DNA of 63,027 nt from SAR202 cluster bacterium (GTDB lineage Bacteria > Chloroflexota > Dehalococcoidia > Lucifugimonadales > GCA-2712585). The stretch lies in assembly GCA_016872285.1 (NCBI GenBank), contig VGZZ01000011.1:1-63027 (forward strand), read 5' to 3'. Under the pieces are notes generated by a model. It worked only from the letters and a program-made list of their open reading frames with translations, ran no database searches and was not told the DNA's origin. Both the position numbers and the translations under genes were made by a program. Positions 54,870 through 63,027 of this stretch are shown piece by piece; position 1 is the first letter of the stretch; each line of letters starts with the position of its first letter.

Positions 54870-55546
54870 GACTTCTTTCCAGCGGCCACCGACGCGCGGC
54901 GGGCCTCTGCGATAAACGATTTGATTTTTGTAGTGTCCTTGACGCCATTAGTCTCAATGCCGCTGGACACGTCCACGCCCCACGGGTGTACGGCAGCGAT
55001 AGCTTGGGAAACGTTGCTGGGCGTAAGGCCTCCAGCGAGAATAAATCGATGCCCGAGGTCGGCAACTCTGGCGGCGATGACCCAGTCGAAGGCCTCACCG
55101 GTGCCGCCCTGAAGACCCTCTACTAATCGGTCTAAGGTTACAGTGTGGCCGGCCTTGATGTATGGGCTTATTTTTTCGGAAAGGGCATGAGCGGCGGGTC
55201 CTATATCTATCCCAGCAGGGACATGGAAAACTTTAATAATGCCTGCTTCTACTTTCCCACAGTAGTCCAAACTTTCTTTGCCGCAAAGCTGCGCCATATC
55301 CAACCCGGCCTCGTTAATGGTGCGGTTTATTTCCTCCAACGGCTGATCGGCGAAAAGGCCGACGATTTTGTGGGTGGGATTTGGGCCGGTGGTCCGAACG
55401 GCATCTACGATAGCCCTGGCCTGCTGCGTGGTGACTCGCCGCCTGCGCCCGGGCACAAAAACGATGCCTAGAAAATCGGCGCCGGCCTGCGCGGCCACGA
55501 CGGCATCCTCGGGCCGCATAAGGCCGCAGACCTTGACCTTAACCAC
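54866..55546 (-). CDS. trpF: phosphoribosylanthranilate isomerase
   Basis: 226 residues, a TIM-barrel enzyme for the third step of Trp synthesis. The [13 protein letters not shown] opening contains the catalytic Cys, and [16 protein letters not shown] near the C-terminus binds the phosphate. It overlaps trpC by 8 nt and trpB by 4 nt, a tightly coupled set. Confidence 0.95.
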   Translation of the reverse strand: MVKVKVCGLMRPEDAVVAAQAGADFLGIVFVPGRRRRVTTQQARAIVDAVRTTGPNPTHKIVGLFADQPLEEINRTINEAGLDMAQLCGKESLDYCGKVEAGIIKVFHVPAGIDIGPAAHALSEKISPYIKAGHTVTLDRLVEGLQGGTGEAFDWVIAARVADLGHRFILAGGLTPSNVSQAIAAVHPWGVDVSSGIETNGVKDTTKIKSFIAEARRASVAAGKKS

Positions 55547-56348
55547 GGCGCGGCGCCTCGACGGCCTGGCCTGCCAGCTCCCGCACCTTGGCCGCTGTGT
55601 CCTTGGCTGTCACCAAGGCTTCGCCCACCAGCACAGCGTTGACTCGCAGGGCGCGCAGCTTAATCACGTCCTGGGCCGTGAAGATGCCGCTCTCGCTGAC
55701 GATGATTTTGCCTCGCGGGACTTTGGGCGCCAGGCGTTCAGTAACCGATAGGTTGGTCTTAAAGGTGTGCAGGTCTCGGTTGTTGATACCGATGATCTCT
55801 GCGCCGGCCTCGATAGCTTGCTCTAACTCGGCCTCGTTGTGGACTTCGACAAGGGTTTGAAGCCAGAACTGCTGGCAGAGCTTGAGCAGGTCTTTAAGCT
55901 GCTGCGGAGAGAGAATAGCGACGATGAGCAAAAGGGCGTCCGCGCCCCAGGCCCGCGCTTCCAGGACCTGATAGGGGTCGAAGATGAAGTCTTTACGGAG
56001 GACGGGTGTGCGTCGGGCTTTGGTAGCCTCTTTGACGGCCATTAGATGCTCGGGCGTCCCTTGGAATCGTGGGTCGGTGAGGACTGATATGGCGGCGGCG
56101 CCGTTGTTGACATAAGTGTTCAATAGCGCGACGGGGTCGAAGTTGGGGGCTAAGAGGCCGCGAGACGGCGAGGCTTTTTTGACCTCGGCGATGAGCCGCA
56201 CGCGGTCGCCCATCAGAGCGCCGGAGAGGTTCAGGGGCGTGGGCTGCGATTTGATGCGCTGCTCAAGCTGCGATTGAGGCACCTGGGCCTTCTGGGCCTC
56301 CAGTTCCTTCTTCTTCTCGGCAACGATTTTTTCCAGGATGGTGGGCAT
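55539..56348 (-). CDS. trpC: indole-3-glycerol phosphate synthase
   Basis: 269 residues. AEVKKASPSRGLLAPNFDP with catalytic Lys, VLRKDFIFDPYQVLEARAWGADA, and GINNRDLHTFKTNL with VSESGIF mark TrpC, which closes the indole ring by decarboxylation. Free-standing, not fused to TrpF. It is separated from the trpD gene by the DUF4258 remnant and DUF2283 gene. Confidence 0.96.
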   Translation of the reverse strand: MPTILEKIVAEKKKELEAQKAQVPQSQLEQRIKSQPTPLNLSGALMGDRVRLIAEVKKASPSRGLLAPNFDPVALLNTYVNNGAAAISVLTDPRFQGTPEHLMAVKEATKARRTPVLRKDFIFDPYQVLEARAWGADALLLIVAILSPQQLKDLLKLCQQFWLQTLVEVHNEAELEQAIEAGAEIIGINNRDLHTFKTNLSVTERLAPKVPRGKIIVSESGIFTAQDVIKLRALRVNAVLVGEALVTAKDTAAKVRELAGQAVEAPRRG

Positions 56349-56360
56349 GAGATCTTGCTG

Positions 56361-56567
56361 TTAGACGGTTACTTCCGTGCCGCTCTTAACGAGACTTTGG
56401 AGCGCGCCCAAAATAAACTCGCTTCCACCTTGCACCTCTAACAGGACTGGCTTCCCATGCTTCGTGAAATGGAAGATTATGCCATTCCTTTCGGAAGCGT
56501 ATTCATAGGGCTCATTAGAGAGCTTCACCATCAGAATGTTGACTTCTTTATCGTAGCTAAACTTCAT
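56361..56567 (-). CDS. DUF2283 family protein
   Basis: 68 residues, single small domain: MKFSYDKEVNILMVKLSNEP, then FHFTKHGKPVLLEVQGGSEF. DUF2283 genes often sit directly next to DUF4258 genes in putative toxin-antitoxin-like pairs, and here a broken DUF4258 gene overlaps it by 11 nt upstream. The pair is inserted inside the trp operon between trpD and trpC. Its base composition is more AT-rich than the trp genes. Function is not established. Confidence 0.78.
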   Translation of the reverse strand: MKFSYDKEVNILMVKLSNEPYEYASERNGIIFHFTKHGKPVLLEVQGGSEFILGALQSLVKSGTEVTV

Positions 56568-56814
56568 ATTCTGAACGCCTCCCAGGGTATAAAGTCACCA
56601 CCACTATCTCTTGCTCTGTCTCTTCAAGAACAACCTCCAAAGTAGCTTATCACTAGAAAGGCTTTTGAGCGATTTTCCTTCCTTCACGACCGTCAAGCAA
56701 TGCGGAGGGAGAATTTATTATATCTTCCACAATGGAAACGTTCAGAGTGAATCCCAGGGAGACAGCCTCTTGAATTTTCTGTAGAGCATGATCCGTGAAA
56801 CGTACGGTTTTCAC
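56557..56814 (-). pseudogene. broken DUF4258 gene
   Basis: From GTG 56814 the frame reads KTVRFTDHALQKIQEA and DGREGRKIAQKPF, the typical start and middle of DUF4258, then meets TAG-TGA-TAA in a row (56655-56647). The family pattern continues as SDKLLWR in a second frame, then returns to the first frame as VVLEETEQEIVVVTLYPGRR, ending at 56557. Two compensating small indels thus disrupt one gene. DUF4258 is related to small RNase-like or toxin-like proteins in other contexts; that role is inference here. Confidence 0.72.
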
Positions 56815-56824
56815 CCACACTACC

Positions 56825-57844
56825 CTACGTCGTCGCCAGCCGCTGGGTCAGGGCCACCAACTGCCTCGCCTTAGCGATGGCCGCGCCGCTTTTGATAGAC
56901 TGCTCAGCCAGGGCCGCGCCTTCTTTGAAGTCCTTGGCCTTGCCGCCCACTACCATTACCGCCGCCGCATTGGCGACCACTATATCCTTAAACGGCCCCG
57001 GCGTGCCGCTGAGGACCTCTCGCAGCAGGTAGGCGTTATGACGGGCGTCGCCGCCGCGGACGGCGTTGCGCGAGAAGGTGGGGAGGCCGAAGTCGGCTGG
57101 GGCTATGTCGTATTCGGTAATGGCGCCGTCCTTCAGGTCCCACACATGGGTCTTGCCGCCCAGAGTCACCTCATCCAGCCCGTCCTCGCCGTGCACCACC
57201 ATGGCCCGCTCCGCTCCCATCAGTTTCAGCACCTGGATAAGCTTCTCGCCTAGCGCCGGAGTCGCGACCCCGAGAAGCTGCCGCCTGGCGCGGGCCGGGT
57301 TGGTCAGGGGGCCGAGGATGTTGAACACGGTGCGGATGCCGATTTCCTGCCGCACAGGCAGGGCATGCTTCATCGCCAGGTGGAAGGCGGGCGCGAACAT
57401 AAACCCGATGCCGACTTCATCGATGCACTGCTTGACAGCTTCCGGCGACAGATTGAGCTTGACGCCCACCACCTCCAGCACATCGGCGCTGCCGGCCTTG
57501 CCGGAGACGGCGCGGCTGCCGTGCTTAGCGACTTTCAGCCCCGCGCCAGCGGCCACGAAGGCGGCGGTGGTCGAGATGTTGAAGGTGCCGGTGCGGTCTC
57601 CGCCAGTGCCGCAGGTGTCAACGACATCGCCGGGGGCTTCCACCCGGAGGGCTTTGTTGCGCATGACGGTGGCCATGCCTGCCAGCTCCTCGGGCGATTC
57701 GCCCTTCATGCGCAGGGCCGTCAAAAAGGCGCCCAGTTGGGCCGGCGTGGGCTTGCCCTCCATGATCTCGTCCATCACCGTGGAGGCCTGCTCGATGGAA
57801 ATAGACTTGCCGGACACTAGCTGTTCGATGGTCTCTTTAATCAT
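56825..57844 (-). CDS. trpD: anthranilate phosphoribosyltransferase
   Basis: 339 residues. VVDTCGTGGDRTGTFNIST binds PRPP; KHGSRAVSGKAGSADVLEV and FMFAPAFHLAMKHALPVRQEIGIRT are the second and third family motifs. It transfers the ribosyl phosphate of PRPP to anthranilate. Free-standing, not fused to TrpG. A 91-nt gap separates it from trpG. Confidence 0.96.
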   Translation of the reverse strand: MIKETIEQLVSGKSISIEQASTVMDEIMEGKPTPAQLGAFLTALRMKGESPEELAGMATVMRNKALRVEAPGDVVDTCGTGGDRTGTFNISTTAAFVAAGAGLKVAKHGSRAVSGKAGSADVLEVVGVKLNLSPEAVKQCIDEVGIGFMFAPAFHLAMKHALPVRQEIGIRTVFNILGPLTNPARARRQLLGVATPALGEKLIQVLKLMGAERAMVVHGEDGLDEVTLGGKTHVWDLKDGAITEYDIAPADFGLPTFSRNAVRGGDARHNAYLLREVLSGTPGPFKDIVVANAAAVMVVGGKAKDFKEGAALAEQSIKSGAAIAKARQLVALTQRLATT

Positions 57845-57935
57845 CGTTTTATCTTTGACATAACTTTTCGGCGAAGAAGGCTGGGACTGTGGGAATTATA
57901 TTACCAGGACAAAACATGAGCTAATTCCCCTATGC

Positions 57936-58523
57936 CTACTTCGGCTTCTTCCAGCTTTCCACTCGATTCAAGTAGTTCCTCAGCAGGTCGTGGCCCACCT
58001 TGGTCATAATCGACTCAGGGTGGAACTGGACTCCCTCGACGGGCAGCTTTTTGTGGCGCACACCCATAATGAGGCCGTTACTGGTCCAGGCCGTTTTTTC
58101 CAGTTCGTCGGGCAGGGTTTCAGGGTAGATAACCAGCGAGTGATATCGAATAGCCTCGAAGGGGTTGGGCAGGCCCTGGAAGACGCCTTTGCCGTCATGG
58201 TGGATAAGGGAGGTCTTGCCGTGCATGATTTCGCCCGCCACGTCCACCGTGCCGCCGTACACCTGTCCCATGCACTGATGGCCCAGGCACACGCCCAGGA
58301 TAGGCAGCTTCTCGCCGAAGTGGCGGATAACGTCGTTAGATATGCCGGCCTCTTTGGGAGTGCAGGGGCCGGGTGAGATAACGATGCCCTGGGGCTTCAG
58401 GTCTGCGATCTCCTCCAGCGATATTTTGTCATTTCGATATGTTTTTACGTCCGCACCCAGCTCGCAGAGGTACTGGTACAGGTTGTAAGTAAAGCTGTCG
58501 TAGTTGTCGATGAGCAGTATCAC
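57936..58523 (-). CDS. trpG: anthranilate synthase component II (glutamine amidotransferase)
   Basis: 195 residues, class I amidotransferase. The triad is C79 (GVCLGHQ), H168 and E170 (VQFHPES). It supplies ammonia to TrpE and often also to PabB. The operon setting favours tryptophan synthesis, though no second trpG or pabA is visible here and dual use is possible. Confidence 0.94.
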   Translation of the reverse strand: MILLIDNYDSFTYNLYQYLCELGADVKTYRNDKISLEEIADLKPQGIVISPGPCTPKEAGISNDVIRHFGEKLPILGVCLGHQCMGQVYGGTVDVAGEIMHGKTSLIHHDGKGVFQGLPNPFEAIRYHSLVIYPETLPDELEKTAWTSNGLIMGVRHKKLPVEGVQFHPESIMTKVGHDLLRNYLNRVESWKKPK

Positions 58524-58525
58524 GG

Positions 58526-58966
58526 CTAGTTAAGCACCTCGATAAATTCCAGCCAGTTGCCGTCCGGGTCCTGGGCCATGACGGTGCGCCGCGCCAGCTT
58601 GCCGTCGATATAACGCTCCATGGGCGAGTTGAGGAACCGCAGGCCTAGCTTAGACTTCTCGCGATAGAAGGTCTCCATGTCCTCGATGTAGAAGCCGAGG
58701 TGGGCCGCGCCGATATCCTTCAGGCCTTTGTCAATCCGAACGCTGGGCGGGAAGAAGTATTTCACGAGTTCTAGATAGTGGCCGTTGTCCAGCTTCAGGA
58801 AGGCGACTTTAATGTGGCAGTCCTTGTAGCCCAGAAGCTGCTCCGCCGGCGGGCCGCTGAGTTCGCCGAAGCGGTCGAATTTGAAGCCGAGGACTCGAGT
58901 GTAGAAATCGATAGCCTTGTCCATGTCCTGAACGACGAAGCCGGTATGGAAAATCGATTTGAGCAT
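58526..58966 (-). CDS. VOC (glyoxalase/bleomycin-resistance/dioxygenase) superfamily protein
   Basis: 146 residues, two beta-alpha-beta-beta-beta modules. H7, E66, H89 and E140 fit the four metal ligands of glyoxalase I/methylmalonyl-CoA epimerase-like proteins. The gene is 2 nt before the trpG start region and 3 nt after trpE, so it belongs to the trp operon. Whether it acts on a Trp-pathway intermediate, methylglyoxal or something else is unknown. Confidence 0.85.
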   Translation of the reverse strand: MLKSIFHTGFVVQDMDKAIDFYTRVLGFKFDRFGELSGPPAEQLLGYKDCHIKVAFLKLDNGHYLELVKYFFPPSVRIDKGLKDIGAAHLGFYIEDMETFYREKSKLGLRFLNSPMERYIDGKLARRTVMAQDPDGNWLEFIEVLN

Positions 58967-58969
58967 AGC

Positions 58970-60406
58970 TTATCTCCCCTCGGCCCGGTCGATGGCACGG
59001 AGCAGGGCGCCAGCCTTGTGCAGCGTCTCCTGGTACTCAGGCTCCGGCTCGCTGTCGTACACTATGCCGCCTCCGGCCTGGACGTAGGCGATGCCGTCCT
59101 TCAGTACCATGGTGCGGATAGTGAGGGCGGTGTCGCAGTTGCCTGAGAAGCTGAAGTAGCCCACGGCGCCCGAGTAGGGACCGCGCTGCTCCTTCTCCAT
59201 CTCGGCGATGATCTCCATAGCGCGGATTTTAGGCGCGCCGGAAAGGGTACCGGCGGGGAAGCATGAACGCATGGCATCGAAGCAGGTGTACTCGGGCTTC
59301 AGCAGACCGGTGACCTGGGAGACAAGGTGCATGACGTGGGAATACCTGTCCACACCCATAAGCCGCGACACCTTCACGGTGCCCGTCTTGCTGACCCGGC
59401 CAAGGTCGTTGCGGGCCAGGTCCACCAGCATGATGTGTTCGGCGCGCTCCTTTTCGTTGTTCACCAGCTCCTTCTCCAAGGCTATGTCCTCGGCCTCGGT
59501 CTTGCCGCGAGGGCGTGTGCCAGCGATGGGGTGGGTGGTGATGCGCCCCTCTTCGACTTGCAGCAGCATCTCCGGCGACGCGCCGATGATCTGGAAGCCG
59601 TCCAGGTCCAGGTAGTACATGTAGGGCGACGGGTTGATGGTGCGCAGGGTGCGGTAGATGCGGAAGGGCGCGGCGTCGGTGCGGCGGGCCAGCCGCTGGG
59701 AAGGCACCACCTGGATGACGTCGCCGGCGACGACGTACTTCTTCACCCGCTGCACCATGTCGTGGTAACGCTCGCGGGTGAAGTTGGAGGTGTAGGGCGT
59801 CGAAGTTGATGGCGCCGATGCAGGCTCCTTAGGCAGCGGCCCCTCCAATCGTTCCACCACCTTATCGATGCGGCGGCACGCTTCTCGATACCCAGCCTCA
59901 ATGTTGCCATCGACGCGGGCCAGGCTTACAACCTTGATGTCGTGGCGTAGGTGGTCGAAGACCAGGAGGGTGTCGGTGAGCATGAAGAGCGACTCTGGAA
60001 CGCCGATGGTGTTGGCCTTGGGTATGGGCACGCGAGGCTCGAAGTAGTGGACCACGTCGTAGGCCAGATACCCCACGGCGCCGCCGTGGAAGCGGGGCAG
60101 TCCCTGGACCGGCGCCAGCTTGTACTTAGCCAGCTCTTTCTGAATGGGCGCCAGAGGGTCAACCGAGCCCAGCTTGGTGCCGGGACCGGTCTTCACCACC
60201 GAATACGGCTCCGTGCCGATGAAGCTGTACCGGCCCACCCGTTCGCCACCCTCGACGCTTTCCAGTAGGAAGGAGTACGGCGGCTTTGCCACCTTGAGAT
60301 ACGCGGACACGGGCGTCTCCATGTCGGCTGGGACCTCCCGGTACACGGGGATGAGGTTGCCCTGGGAGGCCAGGGCCCTGGCCTGGTCGAGGGATGGCGT
60401 GTACAT
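58970..60406 (-). CDS. trpE: anthranilate synthase component I
   Basis: 478 residues. N-terminal domain with LLESVEGGERVGRYSFIG includes the region that binds feedback inhibitor Trp (LLES). The catalytic chorismate-binding domain contains DLDGFQIIGASPEMLLQVE, HPIAGTRPRG and GTLSGAPKIRAMEII. Typical length and motifs, no fusion. Its start is 5 nt downstream of the first, unknown gene. Confidence 0.96.
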   Translation of the reverse strand: MYTPSLDQARALASQGNLIPVYREVPADMETPVSAYLKVAKPPYSFLLESVEGGERVGRYSFIGTEPYSVVKTGPGTKLGSVDPLAPIQKELAKYKLAPVQGLPRFHGGAVGYLAYDVVHYFEPRVPIPKANTIGVPESLFMLTDTLLVFDHLRHDIKVVSLARVDGNIEAGYREACRRIDKVVERLEGPLPKEPASAPSTSTPYTSNFTRERYHDMVQRVKKYVVAGDVIQVVPSQRLARRTDAAPFRIYRTLRTINPSPYMYYLDLDGFQIIGASPEMLLQVEEGRITTHPIAGTRPRGKTEAEDIALEKELVNNEKERAEHIMLVDLARNDLGRVSKTGTVKVSRLMGVDRYSHVMHLVSQVTGLLKPEYTCFDAMRSCFPAGTLSGAPKIRAMEIIAEMEKEQRGPYSGAVGYFSFSGNCDTALTIRTMVLKDGIAYVQAGGGIVYDSEPEPEYQETLHKAGALLRAIDRAEGR

Positions 60407-60411
60407 CTCGG

Positions 60412-61131
60412 CTACTCTCCGGCCACGCGCTCGAGGACCCGTTCGTAACCCTGGGGAATTTGGAGGCGCTGCTGGCCCTCCCGCTGGTCTATGTTGTCCA
60501 TAAACTCCTTTAAGCTCCCAATAAAGTCTTCGAACTCCTGGTGGTCCAGCACCACCGCCAGCTTGTTGCCCTTCTCATCGACGACGAACTGGGGGTAGCT
60601 TGGCGCTTGTTTCTGTAGAAAACGACGGCTGTAAGAGTAGCCCTCATCAAACAGACGGCACGCCCACTGGATAACGTCGGCCTTGTTTTGCTCCGTTACC
60701 TTGACGCTGCCGCGCCTGACGGGCAGGTTGAAACGCATGCTCCTGGTCTCAAAGGTCTTGCCCGAGGTCTCTCGCTCGATGCCGCTGAAGTAGAACTCCA
60801 GGGAATCCGGCGTCTTGGACGGGAAGAGGCAGGACATGACCTCGCTGCTGCTGCCCTTACGAGTGATAGGCGTGTTGTAAAAGGTAAACCCCACCGACCA
60901 CTCATTGGGGGCGTACATGGCCTGTCGCGTCCGAATCGAGTCTCTATTGCTTTTCTCGGTTACGCAGTCGTAAACCGAGAGAAAGGCCTCCGCCTGGGCG
61001 TTGGTCAACGCGTTGGACATCCTGACTATCCGGTCCTTGACTTCAGGACGGTTCTCTGAGTAGTCCGGCAGGATGTAGTCCAGCATCAGCTCCCTGACCT
61101 GCTTTCTTACGTCTGTTTTTACACCGACCAT
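60412..61131 (-). CDS. hypothetical protein, first gene of the trp operon
   Basis: 239 residues with no family I can name. The start is ATG 61131, 7 nt after GGGAGG; an ATG at 61146 includes that ribosome site and is unlikely. No signal peptide or membrane segment. An N-terminal helical part (about 1-65) is followed by a beta-rich middle and a C-terminal segment at 180-207 (QFVVDEKGNKLAVVL, EFEDFI) that resembles the dimerisation part of Phd/YefM antitoxin proteins. It is directly downstream of the T-box leader and 5 nt before trpE, so tryptophan availability should control it. A regulatory or stress role is possible but not shown. Confidence 0.75.
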   Translation of the reverse strand: MVGVKTDVRKQVRELMLDYILPDYSENRPEVKDRIVRMSNALTNAQAEAFLSVYDCVTEKSNRDSIRTRQAMYAPNEWSVGFTFYNTPITRKGSSSEVMSCLFPSKTPDSLEFYFSGIERETSGKTFETRSMRFNLPVRRGSVKVTEQNKADVIQWACRLFDEGYSYSRRFLQKQAPSYPQFVVDEKGNKLAVVLDHQEFEDFIGSLKEFMDNIDQREGQQRLQIPQGYERVLERVAGE

Positions 61132-61144
61132 TTTCACACCTCCC

Positions 61145-61395
61145 ATAAACGATAAGCCCCGTCCAAAAAGGGACGGGGCTTATTCCGTTATGCCACCCTA
61201 AATTCTCGAACCAAGATATGCGCGACGCTTAGGCGTTACCGCCATCATGCCGCCGGCTGTTAACGGTGCCCGCCGAAAGGCCTGTGACTCGCAGTCCAGG
61301 TCGGTCCATTCGGTTCCTCCGCCTCTGGGCGCCGGGTTCCCACCACTCCCCGGCTCTCTGGGCCCCGCGTAAGGCCTACTACTCCGACCAGCCTT
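61145..61395 (-). promoter_or_regulatory. T-box riboswitch, tryptophan-specific (specifier TGG)
   Basis: Minus strand. Stem I base GGTCGG pairs with CCGACC; the specifier loop has AGTAGTA on the 5' side and GAA-TGG-A on the 3' side, with TGG at 61308-61306. Distal stem I features follow (AGAGAGCCGGGG, GGTGGGAACCCGG). The T-box core AGGGTGGCATAACGG is at 61199-61185; its TGGC bulge pairs with GCCA, the expected end of tRNA-Trp. The terminator hairpin is 61183-61151 (13-bp stem). Uncharged tRNA-Trp should prevent termination and turn on the trp operon. Confidence 0.92.
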
Positions 61396-61415
61396 TGGAT
61401 ATTAAGTTCTATTAA

Positions 61416-61444
61416 ATACTACGGCTGTTTTGTTGAAGTGTCAA
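61416..61444 (-). promoter_or_regulatory. sigma-70 promoter of the trp operon
   Basis: Minus strand: TTGACA (61444-61439), 17-nt spacer, TAGTAT (61421-61416), placed about 20 nt before the start of the T-box leader. The -35 is a full consensus match. It lies 42 nt downstream of the aldo/keto reductase stop. Confidence 0.85.
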
Positions 61445-61485
61445 CTGAAATTTGTCACAACCAAACGACCCGTAGAAGCCGATTA

Positions 61486-62301
61486 TCACAGGCAGCGGGC
61501 CGCCTCTCGCTCGATGTACTCGCGCATCTCTGATGGCAGCCGCACATCGCCGGCCTTGGCGTTTTCGATGATGCGGGACGGCTTGGTGGTGGCGGGGATG
61601 AGGGTGGTGATGGCGGGATGGCCCAGGTCCCACGCTAGGCATGCCTGGCCCCAAGTCTCGACACCGAACTCCTCCAGGGGACGCAGATCCGGCTGGCGCT
61701 TGAGTCCTGTCACCAGCGTTCCCTTCCCCACTGGCCGCATGACGATGACGCCTATGCCCATATCCTCGGCTACGGGCAGCACCCGCTCCTCCACCTGCCG
61801 CTCCAGGAGGTTATAGGGTATCTGTATGGTGTCCACTCGACCGGACCGCATGATATCGATCATCTCAGGGTAGAACTCGGGAATGAAGTGGCTGAGGCCG
61901 ATGAGGCCAATCTTGCCCTGGGCTTTCAGCTCCTCCAGGTAGGGCAGGTGGGTCTTCCAGTCCACCAGGTTGTGTATCTGAAAGACCTCAATGTGGTCGG
62001 TGCCCAGCAGCTTGAATGAGCGAGCGATCTGCTTCCGGCCCGTCCCCTTGCCGGCGCACCATACCTTGGTCGCCAGCGTCACCTTGTTTCGCCGGCCCTG
62101 GACGGTCTGGCCGAAGACGCCTTCGGCGCGGCGGTACATGGGCGAGGTGTCCAGGAAGGTGGTCCTGTGGGCTATGCAGTTGTCGATGATGCGGCGGGCG
62201 TTGTCGATGTCCGCCGGGGCTTCGACATCGAAGCCTGAAGAAGAGGCGCTGCCCATGCCGATGACGGGCACGCTGAGATGTTTGAGTTTTCGAGTCTGCA
62301 T
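61486..62301 (-). CDS. aldo/keto reductase family protein
   Basis: 271 residues, NAD(P)H-linked TIM-barrel reductase. The tetrad reads D51, Y56 (DTSPMYRRAE), K79 (LATKVW) and H110 (FQIHN). C-terminal LIPATTKPSRIIENAKA is the cofactor-phosphate region. Substrate unknown. It is on the same strand as the trp operon but ends before the trp promoter, so it is probably a separate unit. Confidence 0.87.
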   Translation of the reverse strand: MQTRKLKHLSVPVIGMGSASSSGFDVEAPADIDNARRIIDNCIAHRTTFLDTSPMYRRAEGVFGQTVQGRRNKVTLATKVWCAGKGTGRKQIARSFKLLGTDHIEVFQIHNLVDWKTHLPYLEELKAQGKIGLIGLSHFIPEFYPEMIDIMRSGRVDTIQIPYNLLERQVEERVLPVAEDMGIGVIVMRPVGKGTLVTGLKRQPDLRPLEEFGVETWGQACLAWDLGHPAITTLIPATTKPSRIIENAKAGDVRLPSEMREYIEREAARCL

Positions 62302-62386
62302 TAAGGCTCCTTAGAGGCTGGGAAAATCGCCGAGATTATAGCTTACGCGGGTACAGGCAGACCACGAGGGGTGTTAAGATAGCTTT

Positions 62387-63027
62387 GTGAAACGCGAAAA
62401 TATCCGTAACTTCTGTATCATTGCTCACATAGACCACGGCAAGTCTACGTTGGCCGACCGGCTCCTAGAGCTGACGGGCACAGTGGACCCTCGCCAGATG
62501 GCCGCGCAGTTCATGGACTCCATGGACCTGGAGCGGGAGCGCGGCATCACCATCAAAGGCAAGGCTGTGCGAATGACCTACCGCCACCCCGTCGGCCAGG
62601 AGTACCAATTCAACCTCATCGACACGCCGGGACACGTCGACTTCACCTACGAGGTGTCTCGAGGACTGGCGGCATGCGAAGGGGCCTTGCTGGTAGTGGA
62701 CGCAACCCAGGGCGTGCAGGCGCAGACCCTAGCTAATGTTTACCTGGCTATGGAGCGCGATCTGACTATCATCCCCGTCATCAACAAAATCGACGCGCCC
62801 GCCGCCGAGCCTGACCGGGTGGCCCGGGAGCTAGAGCAAGTCTTCGGATTCAAGCCCGAGGAGGCCCTGAGGGTCTCGGCTAAGGATGGCACGGGCGTAG
62901 GCGAGTTGATGGAGGCCATCGTCGAGCGTATGCCGCCGCCCAAGGGAGATCCCACCAGCCTCCTGCGGGCGCTGATTTTCGATTCCAGCTACAACTTATA
63001 TAAAGGCGTGGTGGCCTACGTGCGGGT
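62387..63027 (+). CDS. lepA: elongation factor 4 (LepA), N-terminal part
   Basis: The frame runs from GTG 62387 to the window edge (213 residues seen, about 600 expected). [74 protein letters not shown] and NKIDAP are G-domain motifs specific to Lep[18 protein letters not shown] starts domain II. LepA is a ribosome-associated GTPase acting in initiation or back-translocation under stress. Divergent from the aldo/keto reductase gene. Confidence 0.94.
   Translation, partial: MKRENIRNFCIIAHIDHGKSTLADRLLELTGTVDPRQMAAQFMDSMDLERERGITIKGKAVRMTYRHPVGQEYQFNLIDTPGHVDFTYEVSRGLAACEGALLVVDATQGVQAQTLANVYLAMERDLTIIPVINKIDAPAAEPDRVARELEQVFGFKPEEALRVSAKDGTGVGELMEAIVERMPPPKGDPTSLLRALIFDSSYNLYKGVVAYVR

Overview
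The window looks like a chromosomal segment of a GC-rich, uncultivated bacterium. It is most likely a Chloroflexota of the Dehalococcoidia/SAR202 type. The pointers are one uninterrupted str-S10-spc-alpha ribosomal run ending RpoA-L17-TruA-L13-S9, a T-box-controlled trp operon, several Thr/Pro-linker lipoproteins, and many amidohydrolase, phosphotriesterase, nitronate-monooxygenase and MpaB-type enzymes. This placement is inference; no rRNA gene lies in the window to settle it.

Left part (1-33049), accessory and metabolic. It opens with the 5' part of a secreted sialidase/BNR-like protein on the minus strand, then a lipoprotein combining a PsbP-like segment with a family 5 solute-binding domain. 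Next come tRNA-Pro(GGG) with a 35-nt partial copy exactly 120 bp away, a DUF971 protein, a TenA thiamin-salvage enzyme and tRNA-Arg(TCT). An AT-rich orphan SUKH immunity-like gene follows, then ManC, an amidohydrolase, two tandem phosphotriesterase-like enzymes, a nitroreductase-like protein and an MpaB/DUF2236 protein. A 2348-residue secreted PKD-repeat protein with a C-type-lectin-like domain fills 12.9-20.0 kb. After it come a nitronate monooxygenase-like protein, a beta-propeller lipoprotein, a SIS-domain protein and an amidohydrolase. The neighbouring PKD/Ig-like, PD40-propeller and HtrA-protease frame is split by a single in-frame TAA. A thiamin-diphosphate enzyme and a phosphohexomutase complete this part.

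Middle (33058-53536, all minus strand), transcribed from a TTGACA-N17-TAGAGT promoter upstream of rpsL. Order: S12, S7, EF-G, S10, L3, L4, L23, L2, S19, L22, S3, L16, L29, S17, L14, L24, L5, S14, S8, L6, L18, S5, L30, L15, SecY, Adk, Map, IF-1, L36, S13, S11, S4, RpoA, L17, TruA, L13, S9. tuf is absent between fusA and rpsJ. Several proteins carry low-complexity tails, the longest a roughly 100-residue Ala/Lys/Pro-rich N-terminus on L5.

Right part (53658-63027). A trp operon on the minus strand reads: unknown gene, trpE, VOC-fold gene, trpG, trpD, broken DUF4258 gene, DUF2283 gene, trpC, trpF, trpB. It has a strong promoter and a T-box leader whose specifier reads TGG (Trp), so uncharged tRNA-Trp should switch it on. 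trpA is not present. No convincing terminator separates trpB from the ribosomal promoter. An aldo/keto reductase and the start of lepA (EF-4) close the window.
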